A DNA stretch of 64,000 nt from Stenotrophomonas acidaminiphila (GCF_001431595.1 NZ_LDJO01000019.1:62001-126000); one strand, 5' to 3'. Counted from the stretch's first letter, positions 1 through 10,147 are shown. A program made the numbers and translations. Notes: a model not told the origin generated them from the letters alone.

Positions 1-101
1 ATTCACGCCGGGAGTTTAGCGTCTGGAAGTGGCGCGGTCATGCGGCGGCAGCCAAGAGTCCGCGTGGGGTGCGGGCGGCGGCCGGACCGTTCTGGAGGAA
101 A

Positions 102-123
102 GCCCCCTTTGGTGAAAGGGGGC
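102..123 (-). terminator. inverted repeat downstream of bamA, possible terminator
   Basis: GCCCCCTTT and AAAGGGGGC form a 9-bp stem with a GGTG loop (CACC on the minus strand). Read on the minus strand it is followed by a short T run (TTTCC). It lies about 105 bases past the bamA stop. A second hairpin (193-214) lies closer to the gene, so which one ends transcription is open. Confidence 0.4.
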
Positions 124-192
124 GCGCCGAAGGCGGGGGGAATCGGAAGGCGGGGGCGCGACCCACCGGTCCGCCATGGCGGACCGACGGGT

Positions 193-214
193 ACCCGGGG
201 CATTGCCCCCGGGT
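193..214 (-). terminator. hairpin just past the bamA stop
   Basis: ACCCGGGG (193-200) pairs with CCCCGGGT (207-214), 15 bases beyond the bamA stop codon. There is no T run, so it may stabilise the mRNA 3' end rather than terminate. Another palindrome, GGTCCGCC/GGCGGACC, sits at 168-185. Confidence 0.35.
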
Positions 215-228
215 GCGCGGGCAGCGCC

Positions 229-2694
229 TTAGAACTGCCCGCCGAAGGTGAACTGCAGGCGCTCGATCTCGTCGCCTTCCTTCTTCTTGAGCGGGAAGGC
301 ATAGCTGATCGAGATCGGGCCGACCGGGGCGCGCCACAGCAGCGCGACACCGGCCGAGGCACGCAGCTCGCCCGCGTCGAAGTTGTCGGTTCCGTTGTAG
401 ACGTTGCCGAAGTCGAGGAAGGCCGATACGCGCGCCGACGGGCTGTCGAACAGCTTCGGGAAGTATGCCTCGACCGAGCCGACCGTCTTCAGCGAGCCAC
501 CCAGCGGCTGGCCGCGGTAGTAGCCACCGATGATCTCCGAGCGCGGGCCCAGGGTGTTGTCGCGGAAGCCACGCACCGAGTTGGTGCCGCCGGCGTAGAA
601 GTTCTCGAAGAACGGCAGCCCCGACGCCTTCACCTGGCGGTGCTTGGCGGTGGGGTTGGTGGCGCAGTCCACCACTTCGGTGGTGCCTGGCGTGCCCGGG
701 ACGGCCGGCTTGTCGCCATCGGCCGGAATGCCGGGGACCGCAGGCGTCTCGAACCAGCAGATGTCGCGCACCTTGTCGTTGCCGTACGAGTCGCCGTAGC
801 CGAACTCGACGCGGGTGTTGATCACCAGCGACGGCATGATCGGCCAGTACTTGGAGATCTGGTAGCTGAGCTTGTAGTACTCGGCGGTGGAGCCGGGCAG
901 CGTGGCTTCCAGGCCCAGGCGCTGGTAGGTGCCGCGGGTCGGCATGAAATAGTCGTTGCGGGTGTCGCGCGCCCAGCCCAGTTCGGTACGCCAGGAGTGG
1001 AAGGTGCGCGTGCCCATCGCGTCGATGTAGTCGATGATCGACTGCGGGGTGTAGGTCGGGTACGTGGTGATCTGGTTGCTGTCGATGCCGAACATCAGCG
1101 AGAAGCTGTCGTTCTCGGTGATCGGCACGCCGAAGATCATCTGCGCCGAGCCGTTGGTGCTGTTGTACTGGGCGGTGTTGAAGTCCGAGTAGTCCAGCTC
1201 GCGCCAGGACAGGTTGTAGCCCAGCGAGACGCCGTCGTCGGTGAAGTACGGGTTCATGTACGAGAAGCCGTAGCGCTGCAGGTAGCTGCTGCGCGAGGCC
1301 TCGACCGACACGCGGTTGCCGCCGCCCAGGAAGTTGTTCTGCGACAGCTGCACCGAGGTGGTCATGCCGTAGGACTGCGAATAGCCCAGGCCGAACACGA
1401 AGCTGCCGGAGGTGGTTTCCTTGACGTTGTAGACCACGTCGACCTGGTCGTTGCTGCCGGTGACCGGCGAGGTCTCGACGTCGACCGATTCGAAATAGCC
1501 CAGGCGCTGCAGGCGGATCTTGGAGCGGTCGATGGCGGCCTGCGAGTACCAGGCGTTCTCGAACTGGCGCATTTCGCGGCGCAGCACCTCGTCGGCGGTG
1601 CGGGTATTGCCCTTGAACACGATGCGCCGCACCGACACGCGCGGGCCCGGCACCACCTGCATGTTGACCGCCACCGTGCGTTCGGCGCGGTTGCTGGTCG
1701 GGATCGGGTTGACCTTGGCGAAGGCGTAGCCGACGTTGGACAGGGTATTGGTGATCGCGTCGGCGCTGAACTCCAGCAGGCCGCGCGAGAACGTGTCGCC
1801 GGCCTTCTGGAACACCATGCGCTCGACGTCTTCCTGCGGCAGGATGGTGTCGCCGGTGACCTTGATCTCGGAGATCTTGTACTGCTCGCCCTCGGTCACC
1901 CCGGCGGTGATGAACATGTCGCGCTTGTCGGGGCTGATCGAGACCTGAGTGGAATCGACGCTGAAATCGACGTAGCCGCGGTCCAGGTACCAGGAGTTGA
2001 GCTTCTCCAGGTCGCCGGACAGCTTTTCCTTGGAGTACTGGTCGTCGCGGCGGTACCACGAAGCCCAGTTGTGCTCCTTGGATTCCCAGGTATCGAGGAT
2101 GTCCTCGGACTCGAACTTCTCGGTGCCGACCAGGTTGACGTGGCGGATCTTGGCCGCCTTGCCTTCCTTGACCGCGATGGCCACGTCCACGCGGTTGCGG
2201 TCCAGCGGGCTCACCGTGGGGGTGATCTCGACGTTGTACTTGCCGCGGTCGTTGTACTGGCGGCGCAGCTCCTGGGTCACGCGGTCCAGGCTCAGGCGGT
2301 CGAAGGTGCCGCCCTCGTTCAGGCCGATGTCGGCCAGGCCCTTGAGCAGCTGCTCGCTCTTGATGTCCTTGTTGCCGGTGACCGTGAGCTTGTTGATCGC
2401 CGGGCGTTCCTTGACCGTGACCACCAGGATGTCGCCCTGGCGGTCCAGCTGCACGTCCTCGAAGAAGCCGGTCTTGTACAGGGCGCGGATGGTCTCGCCG
2501 ACCTTGGCGTCGTCGACGCGGTCGCCGCGTTCCACCGGCAGGTAGGTGAAGACGGTGCCGGATGAGATGCGCTGCAGGCCGTCCACGCGGATGTCGCTGG
2601 CGGTGAAGGGCTCGGCTGCCTGTGCGAGCGCGGGCGCGGCCAGACCGGCGGCGAGGGCGAGGGCAAGCAGGCGGCGATTGGGAAGTCGCGTCAT
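229..2694 (-). CDS. bamA: outer membrane protein assembly factor BamA
   Basis: This is the core of the BAM complex, which folds and inserts beta-barrel proteins into the outer membrane. The 821-residue protein opens with a Sec signal peptide (basic MTRLPNRR, a hydrophobic run, cleavage near residues 24-27), then about 400 residues of POTRA repeats, then a C-terminal barrel. The conserved loop-6 VRGF motif lies near residue 708, and the chain ends in Phe, as expected of a barrel recognised by BAM. The start at 2694 is preferred because it has GGACGTGAC upstream and gives a clean signal peptide; an in-frame ATG at 2721 lacks a ribosome site. It is last in the run uppS-cdsA-dxr-rseP-bamA, the usual gammaproteobacterial order. 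The identification is firm; only the start is slightly uncertain. Confidence 0.97.
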   Translation of the reverse strand: MTRLPNRRLLALALAAGLAAPALAQAAEPFTASDIRVDGLQRISSGTVFTYLPVERGDRVDDAKVGETIRALYKTGFFEDVQLDRQGDILVVTVKERPAINKLTVTGNKDIKSEQLLKGLADIGLNEGGTFDRLSLDRVTQELRRQYNDRGKYNVEITPTVSPLDRNRVDVAIAVKEGKAAKIRHVNLVGTEKFESEDILDTWESKEHNWASWYRRDDQYSKEKLSGDLEKLNSWYLDRGYVDFSVDSTQVSISPDKRDMFITAGVTEGEQYKISEIKVTGDTILPQEDVERMVFQKAGDTFSRGLLEFSADAITNTLSNVGYAFAKVNPIPTSNRAERTVAVNMQVVPGPRVSVRRIVFKGNTRTADEVLRREMRQFENAWYSQAAIDRSKIRLQRLGYFESVDVETSPVTGSNDQVDVVYNVKETTSGSFVFGLGYSQSYGMTTSVQLSQNNFLGGGNRVSVEASRSSYLQRYGFSYMNPYFTDDGVSLGYNLSWRELDYSDFNTAQYNSTNGSAQMIFGVPITENDSFSLMFGIDSNQITTYPTYTPQSIIDYIDAMGTRTFHSWRTELGWARDTRNDYFMPTRGTYQRLGLEATLPGSTAEYYKLSYQISKYWPIMPSLVINTRVEFGYGDSYGNDKVRDICWFETPAVPGIPADGDKPAVPGTPGTTEVVDCATNPTAKHRQVKASGLPFFENFYAGGTNSVRGFRDNTLGPRSEIIGGYYRGQPLGGSLKTVGSVEAYFPKLFDSPSARVSAFLDFGNVYNGTDNFDAGELRASAGVALLWRAPVGPISISYAFPLKKKEGDEIERLQFTFGGQF

Positions 2695-2765
2695 GTCACG
2701 TCCGGTTGGAGTCGATTTCATTGTTGCGTGGGTGCCGGCGTATGACGACGTCAGCGGGAAAAAGT

Positions 2766-4124
2766 TCATCTTGGGAACAGCCCGAGGATGTCGTTGTAGA
2801 ACGCCAGCCCCATCAGCCCGGCCAGCAGCGCCAGGCCGACATATTGCCCGGCGGCCATGGCGCGTTCGCTCAGTGGGCTCCCCTTGAGCAACTCGATAAG
2901 GTAATACAGCAGGTGACCGCCGTCCAAGATCGGGATCGGCAGCAGGTTGATGATGCACAGGCTCAGCGACAGCAGGGCCAGGAAGTACAGGAACCAGTCC
3001 ACCCCGCGCTCGGCCGAGGCATTGGCGACGCGGGCGATGGTGATCGGGCCGGAAATGTTCTTGACCGAGGCGTGGCCGGTCAGCATCCGCCGCATCATGC
3101 CCAGCGAGTCGCTGGCCAGGCGGCCGCTCTCGCGCACCGCGGCCGGCAGTGCCGCCAGCGGACCATACTGCTGGCGCGCATCGTAGGCCGGTGCCTGGCC
3201 GCTGACGAAGCCCACGCCCAGCAGCCAGCGGCCGTCGCCCGCCCCGCCTTGCGCCTTGCGCGGCAGCACTTCCAGGGCCAGGCGCTGGCCGTCGCGCTCG
3301 ACCTCGATCATGCCCGGGCCGCCGCGCTCGCCCAGCTGCTGCACCAGCGGCGCGACCTGGTCGGCGCTTTCCACGCGCTGGCCGTCGACGGCCAGGATCA
3401 GGTCGCCGCGCTGCAGGTGGCCGCTGGCGGCCGAGTCTTCGGTGACCGAGTCGACCTGTGCCGGCTGCAGCTGGAACTGCCAGGCCAGGCCGGCCTGCTG
3501 CGGCACCGTGCGCTCGTCGAACCCGGCGGGCAGGGTGGACAGCGGCAGCACCCGGGTACGCGGGGTGTCGAGCGCGTCGAGCACCCGGACGCGGGCGTCC
3601 TGACGGTCCATGGCGGCGGTGGTCAGGGCCATGCTGGCCTCGGCCCAGGTCGCGACCGTGCGGCCGTCGATGTCGATGATGCGGTCGCCGGCCTCGAGTC
3701 CGGCGGCCGCGGCCATGCCGGCGCTGCGGCCGAGGGTGGCCGAGTAGTCCTGGCGGCCGATCACGAACATCGCCCACAGCAGGGCGATGCACAGCAGCAG
3801 GTTGGCGGCCGGTCCGGCAGCCACGATCGCGATGCGCTGCCACACGCTCTTGTTGTTGAAGGCCACGGCACGCTCGCCGGCCGGCACTTCGACCTCGCGC
3901 TCGTCGAGCATCTTCACGTAGCCGCCCAGGGGAATGGCGGCGATGGCGAATTCGGTGCCGTTGCGGTTGCGGCGGCTCCACAGCGGGCGGCCGAAGCCGA
4001 CCGAGAAGCGCAGCACCTTCACCCCGCAGCGCCGCGCCACCCAGTAATGGCCGAATTCGTGGAAGGTCACCAGCACGCCGAGGCTGACGATCATCCACCA
4101 CACGGAACCGAGGAAGTCAGCCAT
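2766..4124 (-). CDS. rseP: RseP-type site-2 intramembrane metalloprotease
   Basis: This inner-membrane zinc protease makes the second cut in the anti-sigma factor RseA in the sigma-E envelope stress pathway and clears signal-peptide remnants. Of 452 residues, the first membrane helix carries the HEFGH zinc motif at residues 22-26. A periplasmic part with two PDZ-like regions follows (about 115-310). The late helix carries the third metal-ligand motif NLLPIPILDGG at about 393-403. Length matches E. coli RseP (450). It lies between dxr and bamA with a 71-base gap to bamA, so sigma-E signalling and outer-membrane assembly are probably co-transcribed. The start at 4124 begins the first membrane helix directly, as in the family. 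Confidence 0.96.
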   Translation of the reverse strand: MADFLGSVWWMIVSLGVLVTFHEFGHYWVARRCGVKVLRFSVGFGRPLWSRRNRNGTEFAIAAIPLGGYVKMLDEREVEVPAGERAVAFNNKSVWQRIAIVAAGPAANLLLCIALLWAMFVIGRQDYSATLGRSAGMAAAAGLEAGDRIIDIDGRTVATWAEASMALTTAAMDRQDARVRVLDALDTPRTRVLPLSTLPAGFDERTVPQQAGLAWQFQLQPAQVDSVTEDSAASGHLQRGDLILAVDGQRVESADQVAPLVQQLGERGGPGMIEVERDGQRLALEVLPRKAQGGAGDGRWLLGVGFVSGQAPAYDARQQYGPLAALPAAVRESGRLASDSLGMMRRMLTGHASVKNISGPITIARVANASAERGVDWFLYFLALLSLSLCIINLLPIPILDGGHLLYYLIELLKGSPLSERAMAAGQYVGLALLAGLMGLAFYNDILGLFPR

Positions 4125-4150
4125 GGGCGTGGCTCGGATGGAAGACGGGG

Positions 4151-5365
4151 TCAGGCATGGGGCAGGCGGGCGATGGCGGTGGAGGTGACCTGGCGGGACC
4201 GGGCGTCGGCCGCCAGCAGGGCGTCCAGTGTATCGGCAGCCATGTAAGGCAGTGTGGACAGCGCATGTTCCACCAGCGCGGGGATCGACAGGAAGCCTAT
4301 GCGGCCCTGAAGAAAGGCTGAAACGGCAACTTCGTTGGCGGCGTTCAGGATCGCCGGGGCGCTGCCGCCGGCCTCCATGGCCTGCCAGGCCAGGCGCAGG
4401 CAGGGGAAAGCGTCCAGGTCGGGTGCCTCGAAATCGAGCCGGCCCTGGGCCAGCAGGTCGAGCCCGGCCACGCCCGATTCGACGCGCCGCGGCCAGCCCA
4501 GGCCCACCGCCAGGGTGGTGCGCATGTCCGGCAGGCCGAGCTGGGCCAGGGTGGAGCCGTCGATGAACTCGACCAGCGAGTGCACCAGGCTCTGCGGGTG
4601 CACCAGTACGTCGATGCGCGCACCCGGCACCCCGAACAGGTGGTGGGCCTCGATCACCTCCAGGCCCTTGTTCATCAGCGTGGCCGAATCGACCGAGATC
4701 TTCGGCCCCATCGACCATTTCGGGTGCGCCACCGCCTGTGCCGGGGTCACCGCCTCCAGCTCGGCGCGGCTGCGGCCGCGGAACGGGCCGCCGGACGCGG
4801 TGAGCAGGATGCGCCGCACGCCCGCGCCCTCGACGCTGGCATCGCGCGAGCGCAGGCACTGGAAGATGGCGTTGTGTTCGCTGTCGATCGGGATGATTTC
4901 CGCACCGGCCGCCGCCGCTTCGCGGGTCAGCAGTTCGCCGGCCAGCACCAGCGATTCCTTGTTGGCCAGCAGCAGGCGCTTGCCGGCGCGGGCGGCGGCG
5001 AGCGTCGAGGACAGCCCGGCCGCGCCGACGATGGCGGCCACCACGGTGTCGCAGGCGTCGCCGGCGGCAAGCGCGTCGATGGCCGCGGCGCCGGCGTGGG
5101 CCGCGGTCGCCAGGCCGGCATCGCGCAACCCGTCGCGCAGGCGCTCGTACAGTGCCGGATCGGCGATGGCGGCGTGCTCGGGGCGGTGGCTCCGGCACAG
5201 TGCGATCAGCGCGTCGACGTTGTTGCCGGCGGCCAGCACGCTGGCGCGCATCTGCCCCGGGTGGCGGGCGATGACGTCCAGTGCCGAGCTGCCGATCGAG
5301 CCGGTGGCGCCCAGGATCGCGACCCGTCGCGGGCCGGCCTGGTTGGGAAGCGGGTTGGCGGACAT
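4151..5365 (-). CDS. dxr: 1-deoxy-D-xylulose 5-phosphate reductoisomerase
   Basis: Dxr (IspC) converts DXP to 2-C-methyl-D-erythritol 4-phosphate with NADPH, the committed step of the MEP isoprenoid pathway, in the cytoplasm. The 404-residue protein has the N-terminal NADPH-binding motif GATGSIG at residues 19-25 and the metal and substrate motif DSEHNAIFQ in the catalytic domain. Length fits the family (about 400). The chosen start begins with MSANPLPN just before the Rossmann strand; longer in-frame starts would run into cdsA. It is separated from cdsA by 1 base and from rseP by 26, so the genes form one operon in which isoprenoid supply sits beside undecaprenyl diphosphate synthase. Confidence 0.97.
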   Translation of the reverse strand: MSANPLPNQAGPRRVAILGATGSIGSSALDVIARHPGQMRASVLAAGNNVDALIALCRSHRPEHAAIADPALYERLRDGLRDAGLATAAHAGAAAIDALAAGDACDTVVAAIVGAAGLSSTLAAARAGKRLLLANKESLVLAGELLTREAAAAGAEIIPIDSEHNAIFQCLRSRDASVEGAGVRRILLTASGGPFRGRSRAELEAVTPAQAVAHPKWSMGPKISVDSATLMNKGLEVIEAHHLFGVPGARIDVLVHPQSLVHSLVEFIDGSTLAQLGLPDMRTTLAVGLGWPRRVESGVAGLDLLAQGRLDFEAPDLDAFPCLRLAWQAMEAGGSAPAILNAANEVAVSAFLQGRIGFLSIPALVEHALSTLPYMAADTLDALLAADARSRQVTSTAIARLPHA

Positions 5366-5366
5366 G

Positions 5367-6188
5367 TCAGAAGCCGAAGATTTCCTTGCCCAGCGCGAAT
5401 ACCGGCAGCGCGGCAAGCACCCCGTCGATGCGGTCGAGCACGCCGCCGTGGCCGGGGATCACGTTGCCCGAATCCTTGAACCCGGCGTGGCGCTTGAGCA
5501 GGCTTTCGAACAGGTCGCCGAGCACCGAGGCCAGCACCGTGATCGTGGCCACCAGCAGCAGCCAGCCGATGGCGCCGGGCTGCACGCCGGCCAGCCAGCC
5601 GAAGCCGACGGCGACGACCAGACCGGCGACCAGCCCGCCCAGCAGGCCCTCGATGGTCTTGTTCGGGCTTACCCGCGGCGCCAGCTTGTGCCGGCCGAAC
5701 GCGCGCCCGGCGAAGTACGCGCCCGAATCGGCGGCCCATACCACCGCCAGTGCGGTCAGCAGCCAGCGGTTGCCGTGCGGCTCGCCGGCATGGATCAGCA
5801 CCAGCGCCGCCCAGGCCGGGACCACCGCCAGGGTGCCCGCGGCCAGCTTGAGCATGCGCGCGGCGCTTTCCTCGTGCGCGCCGAAGTTGAAGAAGCGCAG
5901 CCACAGCAGCGCGAGCAGCCAGAAGCCGACCCCGATCAGCGAGGCCAGCTGGAACAGCACCAGGCTGCCGGCCGATGCCCATACCAGCAGCACCATCAGC
6001 AGCAGGTTCAGCACCAGCAGCACGGTACGCGGCAGCCCGTCCACGCCGGCCATCCGGAACCATTCCCAAAGCCCGGTCAGGAACACCAGCGCGGCGGCGG
6101 CGGCCAGCCATTGCGGGGGCAGCAGCAGGATCGCGCAGATGGCCGTCGGGGCCATGATCAGCGCGGCGATGACTCGGGTCTTGGTCAT
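5367..6188 (-). CDS. cdsA: phosphatidate cytidylyltransferase
   Basis: CdsA makes CDP-diacylglycerol from phosphatidic acid and CTP, the branch point for membrane phospholipids. The 273-residue protein is mostly hydrophobic with about eight predicted membrane segments. Near the C-terminus it carries the CDP-diglyceride synthetase signature ([20 protein letters not shown] followed by LDRIDG). The start at 6188 overlaps the uppS stop by 4 bases (ATGA), indicating translational coupling. A longer in-frame reading upstream of MTKTR would overlap uppS extensively and is Arg/Pro-rich, unlike the family. Identification is firm. Confidence 0.96.
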   Translation of the reverse strand: MTKTRVIAALIMAPTAICAILLLPPQWLAAAAALVFLTGLWEWFRMAGVDGLPRTVLLVLNLLLMVLLVWASAGSLVLFQLASLIGVGFWLLALLWLRFFNFGAHEESAARMLKLAAGTLAVVPAWAALVLIHAGEPHGNRWLLTALAVVWAADSGAYFAGRAFGRHKLAPRVSPNKTIEGLLGGLVAGLVVAVGFGWLAGVQPGAIGWLLLVATITVLASVLGDLFESLLKRHAGFKDSGNVIPGHGGVLDRIDGVLAALPVFALGKEIFGF

Positions 6189-6958
6189 GGGGAAACGGTC
6201 TCCGGGGCCGCCGCGGCGACCTGTGCGCTGGTCAATCCATAGCGGCGTTCGCGCCGCGCGTAGTCGTCCAGGGCCTGCTGCAGGATGCCTGCGTCGACAT
6301 CCGGCCACAGCACGTCGGTGAACCACAGTTCGGTATACGCCAACTGCCACAGCAGGAAATTGCTGATGCGGGTATCGCCGCCGGTGCGTATGAACAGGTC
6401 CGGTGGCGGCAGGTCGGCAAGCGCGACGTGGCGGCCGATCAGGTCTTCATCGATCTGTCCGGGCTGCAGGGCGCCGGCGGCGACCTGTTCGGCGAGCAGC
6501 CGCGCGGCATGGGCGATGTCCTGGCGGCCGCCATAGCTGGCGGCCACGTTCAGGGTCATGGCGTCGTTGCCGGCGGTGCGCTGTTCGGCCCGCTGCATGC
6601 GCTGGACGATGCCGGCGGCAAAGCGCGAACGTTCGCCGATGAAGCGCACGCGCACGCCGCGGCGGTCGAGTTCGTCCACCTCGCGGTCGAGCGCGCCGAG
6701 GAACAGCTTCATCAGTGCATCCACTTCTTCCTGCGGCCGCCCCCAGTTCTCGCTGGAGAACGCGAACAGCGTGAGCGCGGCGATGCCGCGCTCCAGGCAG
6801 AAGTCGATGGTGCGGTTGACCGCGCGCGCACCGGCGCGGTGGCCGATCATGCGCGGGCGGCGCCGCTGCTGCGCCCAGCGGCCGTTGCCATCCATGATGA
6901 TGGCAACGTGCGCGGGCAAGCCGGGTGCTGGCATGCCGTTGGGCATGGCGGAAGGCAC
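6185..6958 (-). CDS. uppS: undecaprenyl diphosphate synthase (GTG start)
   Basis: UppS (IspU) condenses farnesyl diphosphate with isopentenyl units to make the C55 lipid carrier for peptidoglycan and O-antigen. The 257-residue protein has the cis-prenyltransferase motif HVAIIMDGNGRWA near residue 17, with the catalytic Asp, plus SSENW in the middle and RTGGDTRISNF near the C-terminus. The upstream-most start is GTG at 6958; ATG codons at residues 5 and 9 are alternatives that would shorten the tail before the first core strand. It lies 3 bases from frr and overlaps cdsA by 4. Confidence 0.95.
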   Translation of the reverse strand: MPSAMPNGMPAPGLPAHVAIIMDGNGRWAQQRRRPRMIGHRAGARAVNRTIDFCLERGIAALTLFAFSSENWGRPQEEVDALMKLFLGALDREVDELDRRGVRVRFIGERSRFAAGIVQRMQRAEQRTAGNDAMTLNVAASYGGRQDIAHAARLLAEQVAAGALQPGQIDEDLIGRHVALADLPPPDLFIRTGGDTRISNFLLWQLAYTELWFTDVLWPDVDAGILQQALDDYARRERRYGLTSAQVAAAAPETVSP

Positions 6959-6961
6959 CGG

Positions 6962-7519
6962 TCAGACTGCCATCAGTTCCTGTTCCTTGAGCTTGACCAC
7001 TTCGTCGACGTCCTTGATCGCCTTGTCGGTCAGCTTCTGGATCTCGTCCTGCGCGCGACGGTCCTCGTCCTCGGTGATCGCCTTGTCCTTGAGCAGCCTG
7101 GCCACTTCCTGGTTGGCGTCGCGGCGGACGTTGCGGATGGCGACCTTGCTGTCCTCGCCTTCCTTGCTGACGGTCTTGGCCAGCTCCTTGCGGCGCTCCT
7201 CGGTCAGCGGCGGCAGGTTGAGGCGGATGGTGGTGCCCACCGTGGTCGGGGTCAGGCCCAGGTCGGAAGCGTAGATGGACTTCTCCACTTCCTTGATCAT
7301 GTTCTTGTCGAACAGGGTGATGACCAGCGAGCGGCCTTCGGAAACGCTGATGCTGGCCACCTGGTTCAACGGCGTGTCGGTGCCGTAGGCCTTGACCTTG
7401 ATGCCGTCCAGCAGGGCCGGCGACGCGCGGCCGGTGCGGATGGTGGTGAGGGTGTGGCGCAGAGCGTCGATGCTCTTGGCCATGCGCGCCTGCGCATCTT
7501 GCTTGATGTCGTTGATCAT
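6962..7519 (-). CDS. frr: ribosome recycling factor
   Basis: RRF, together with EF-G, splits post-termination ribosomes. The 185 residues match the family length exactly and show the expected two-domain pattern: an N-terminal helix (MINDIKQDAQARM), the beta domain with IRTGRASPALLDGI, and long C-terminal helices with EGEDSKVAIRNVRRDAN. It lies 159 bases downstream of pyrH and 3 bases upstream of uppS, the typical pyrH-frr-uppS order. No odd features. Confidence 0.98.
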   Translation of the reverse strand: MINDIKQDAQARMAKSIDALRHTLTTIRTGRASPALLDGIKVKAYGTDTPLNQVASISVSEGRSLVITLFDKNMIKEVEKSIYASDLGLTPTTVGTTIRLNLPPLTEERRKELAKTVSKEGEDSKVAIRNVRRDANQEVARLLKDKAITEDEDRRAQDEIQKLTDKAIKDVDEVVKLKEQELMAV

Positions 7520-7678
7520 CGCCGGAATCCTGGATGTTTCTGGAACCGGCCGATTATAGGCGAACAGCCCTGCTGGCCGGGCGGGAATCGTGAAGCGGGG
7601 CGCGGCCGATCCCCGCGCGCCCGGTGCGTGGCGCCGCGCGCGGCGGCCGCCGGCATGGCCCGCATCGCGGGCCGGGGG

Positions 7679-8407
7679 TCAGTGGGCGTCGCGGCCGTGC
7701 ACCAGGGTGCCGATGTTCTCGCCGCGCAGGATCTTCAGCAGTTCCCCGGGCTGGCCCATGTCGAACACGCGCAGTGGCAGGTCGCTGTCGCGGGCCAGGG
7801 CGAAGGCGGCGGTGTCCATGACCTCCAGGCCCTGGCTGATCACCTGGTCGTAGCTCAGGGTGTCGTAGCGCACCGCGTCGGCATGCTTGTTCGGGTCCTT
7901 GTCGTAGACACCGTCGACCTTGGTGGCCTTGAGCAGCAGGTCGGCGCCGATCTCGATGGCGCGCAGCGCGGCACCCGAGTCGGTGGTGAAAAACGGGCTG
8001 CCGACGCCGGCGGCGAAGATCACCAGCCGGCCCTTCTCCAGGTGGCGGATGGCGCGGCGGCGGATGTAGTCCTCGCACACGTCGTTGATCTTGATCGCGC
8101 TCATCACGCGCGCCTTGGCGCCGAGCTTCTCCAGCGCGTCCTGCATGGCCAGCGCATTGATGACCGTGGCCAGCATGCCCATCTGGTCGCCGGTGACGCG
8201 GTCCATGCCGCCGGCGGCCAGGCCGGCACCGCGGAAGATGTTGCCTCCGCCGATGACCAGCGCCACCTCGGCGCCGGCCTGCTGCGCCTCGATGACCTCG
8301 CGCGCCAGGCGGTTGATGACCTTGGGGTCGATGCCGTAGTCCTCGTCTCCCATCAGCGCCTCCCCGGAAAGCTTCAGAAGGATGCGTTGGTAGGCGAGCT
8401 GGGACAT
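7679..8407 (-). CDS. pyrH: uridylate kinase
   Basis: PyrH phosphorylates UMP to UDP, the first dedicated step toward UTP and CTP. The 242-residue protein is an amino-acid-kinase-family fold: LKLSGEAL near residue 12, the glycine-rich [11 protein letters not shown], and [20 protein letters not shown] in the nucleotide-binding lobe. Length equals E. coli PyrH (241). A TAGAAT hexamer at 8438-8443 (minus) could be its -10 element, but I see no good -35. The 159 bases between pyrH and frr hold no gene and no convincing terminator, so frr may be read from the pyrH promoter. Confidence 0.97.
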   Translation of the reverse strand: MSQLAYQRILLKLSGEALMGDEDYGIDPKVINRLAREVIEAQQAGAEVALVIGGGNIFRGAGLAAGGMDRVTGDQMGMLATVINALAMQDALEKLGAKARVMSAIKINDVCEDYIRRRAIRHLEKGRLVIFAAGVGSPFFTTDSGAALRAIEIGADLLLKATKVDGVYDKDPNKHADAVRYDTLSYDQVISQGLEVMDTAAFALARDSDLPLRVFDMGQPGELLKILRGENIGTLVHGRDAH

Positions 8408-8517
8408 GGGCGACCTCGATGGCTGGAAAACGCGGGAATTCTAACGGATCGAAGGCCTGCCGGGCAGCGCTTTTGTTGCACTGCAATGACGAACTCCGCT
8501 TCTGTGCCCGCCCGTGT

Positions 8518-10023
8518 TCAGCCGGAAGCCGGTTGCGGCTCGGGGGCGCGGGCGATCACCCGGTTGCGGCCCAGGCTCTTGGAGCGGTACAGCACGTCGT
8601 CGGCGGCCCTGAGCAGGTCCTGCACGTTGGCGAAGCGCTCGTAGTCGCCATGGGTGGCCACGCCGGCGGAAAAAGTGACGTGCAGCGGCGCGCCTTCGAT
8701 CTCGGCCATCGGCGTCTGCGCGATGGTGTCCAGTACCCGCCGCACCACTTCCAGTGCGATGCGTTCGTTGGTGTCGGGGAACAGCACCACGAACTCCTCG
8801 CCGCCGAAACGGGCGACGGTGTCGCTGGTGCGCAGCTGCTCCTGCAGGTGCGATGCGAACGACTGCAGCACCCGGTCGCCGGCCAGGTGGCCGTGGGCGT
8901 CGTTGATCTTCTTGAAGTCGTCCAGGTCGATGAAGGCGATCGACAGGGGCCGGTTCATGTGCGCTGCGCGGGCGAACTCCTGCTCCAGCACGGTCTCCAG
9001 GTGCCGGCGGTTGAGCACCCCGGTCAGGGCGTCCAGGTGCGCCTGCTCGGCCAGGCGCCGGGCCATCAGTTCGAAATCGTCGGCACGCCGGCGGGTGGCC
9101 GAGGCATCCTGCAGTTCGCGCAGGTTGCGCAGCTCCTTCAGTTCCTCGGCATGGTCGAGCAGGAAGCGCAGGCGCGCGGAACTGGGCACCGGCACGTCGA
9201 GCAGGGCGCACAGCTCGGGCAGCATCTGGCTGACCCGCTGCAGCACCAGCTCGAAGCCCTGGCTGTCCATGCCCAGCTCCCGGTAGGCCCGCTGCAGCGC
9301 ATGGCTGCGCGCGGCGTCGGCGTCGGCGGCCAGCCAGATCTCGGCCACGCAGCCGGACAGCGCGATGCAGCGCTGGAACAGGTCTTCCGGTTCTGCCGGC
9401 GGTTCGCTGTTGGCGATGGCCTGGACCAGATAGCGCGGCAGGTGCCACTGTTCGCACAGCTGGGCACCGGCATCGGCATGGCTGCAGCCGAGGATCGCGC
9501 GCTCGTGGAGCAGCAGCTCCTCGTTGCTGGCGGCGTTGTCGAACAGTGCCGGGTAGGTGTCCGGGCTGGCCTGCATCAGCGCCAGCGAGCCCACGTCCTG
9601 CAGCAGCCCGGCGAGCATCAGTTCCTCGACGCGGCGCACTCCGCTGCCGAGGCCTAGGAACCGCGCGGCCAGCGCACACAGCACGCTGCGGCGCCAGATG
9701 CGCTCCAGCAGGCGCGGGTCCAGGCCGTCCTTGCCCACCGCGTTGGCCAGCGAGAAGCCGAGCGCCAGCTGCAGGGTCGCGTTCAGTCCGAGCATGGTCA
9801 GCGCCTGGCCGAGGTTCTCGATGCGGCGCCGGCTGGCATACAGCGGGGAGTTGGCGATGCGCAGCATCCGCGCGCTCAATGCCATGTCCATCGCGATGGC
9901 GTCGGCCGCGGTGGCGATGTCGGTCTCCGGGTCCTGCGCCAGCTCGATGATGCGGATGGCGATGCCCGGTGGCGAGGGCAGGTTGCGGCAGAGTGACAGC
10001 GCTGCGTTGAGCTCGGGGGACAT
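8518..10023 (-). CDS. HDOD-GGDEF protein, probable diguanylate cyclase
   Basis: The first ~220 of 501 residues form an HDOD domain, a degenerate HD-type signalling module. After a short coiled linker comes a GGDEF domain (about 330-490). The active-site motif is RFGGEEF, an active variant. An RxxD inhibitory site (RTSD) lies exactly five residues before GGEEF, so product inhibition by c-di-GMP is expected. The domain metal residues in IAFIDLDDFKKIND are intact. There is no membrane segment, so it is cytoplasmic. Inferred role: synthesis of c-di-GMP under control of whatever HDOD binds. It sits between pyrH and tsf with gaps on both sides (110 and 179 bases) and is probably its own unit; no strong Shine-Dalgarno is visible. 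Confidence 0.9.
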   Translation of the reverse strand: MSPELNAALSLCRNLPSPPGIAIRIIELAQDPETDIATAADAIAMDMALSARMLRIANSPLYASRRRIENLGQALTMLGLNATLQLALGFSLANAVGKDGLDPRLLERIWRRSVLCALAARFLGLGSGVRRVEELMLAGLLQDVGSLALMQASPDTYPALFDNAASNEELLLHERAILGCSHADAGAQLCEQWHLPRYLVQAIANSEPPAEPEDLFQRCIALSGCVAEIWLAADADAARSHALQRAYRELGMDSQGFELVLQRVSQMLPELCALLDVPVPSSARLRFLLDHAEELKELRNLRELQDASATRRRADDFELMARRLAEQAHLDALTGVLNRRHLETVLEQEFARAAHMNRPLSIAFIDLDDFKKINDAHGHLAGDRVLQSFASHLQEQLRTSDTVARFGGEEFVVLFPDTNERIALEVVRRVLDTIAQTPMAEIEGAPLHVTFSAGVATHGDYERFANVQDLLRAADDVLYRSKSLGRNRVIARAPEPQPASG

Positions 10024-10147
10024 GTCGGGGAGGTGTTCAGCAGGCCATCAAGGATACAGGCGGGGCGGGTACAAGGATGTTTGCGTCACAGTATCGGGCA
10101 AAGGGACTTGAAGTCCACAGGAAAAGCCGGGTTGGCCCGGATGGCGG

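Noticed and set aside
40-2565. An 841-codon plus-strand ORF antisense to bamA
   Set aside because: Same effect; the minus-strand product is a complete BamA with signal peptide and barrel.
2695-4101. An extended reading of bamA through rseP
   Set aside because: The extension overlaps rseP in another frame, is Arg/Ala/Gly-rich and lacks a start site; BamA begins with its signal peptide at 2694.
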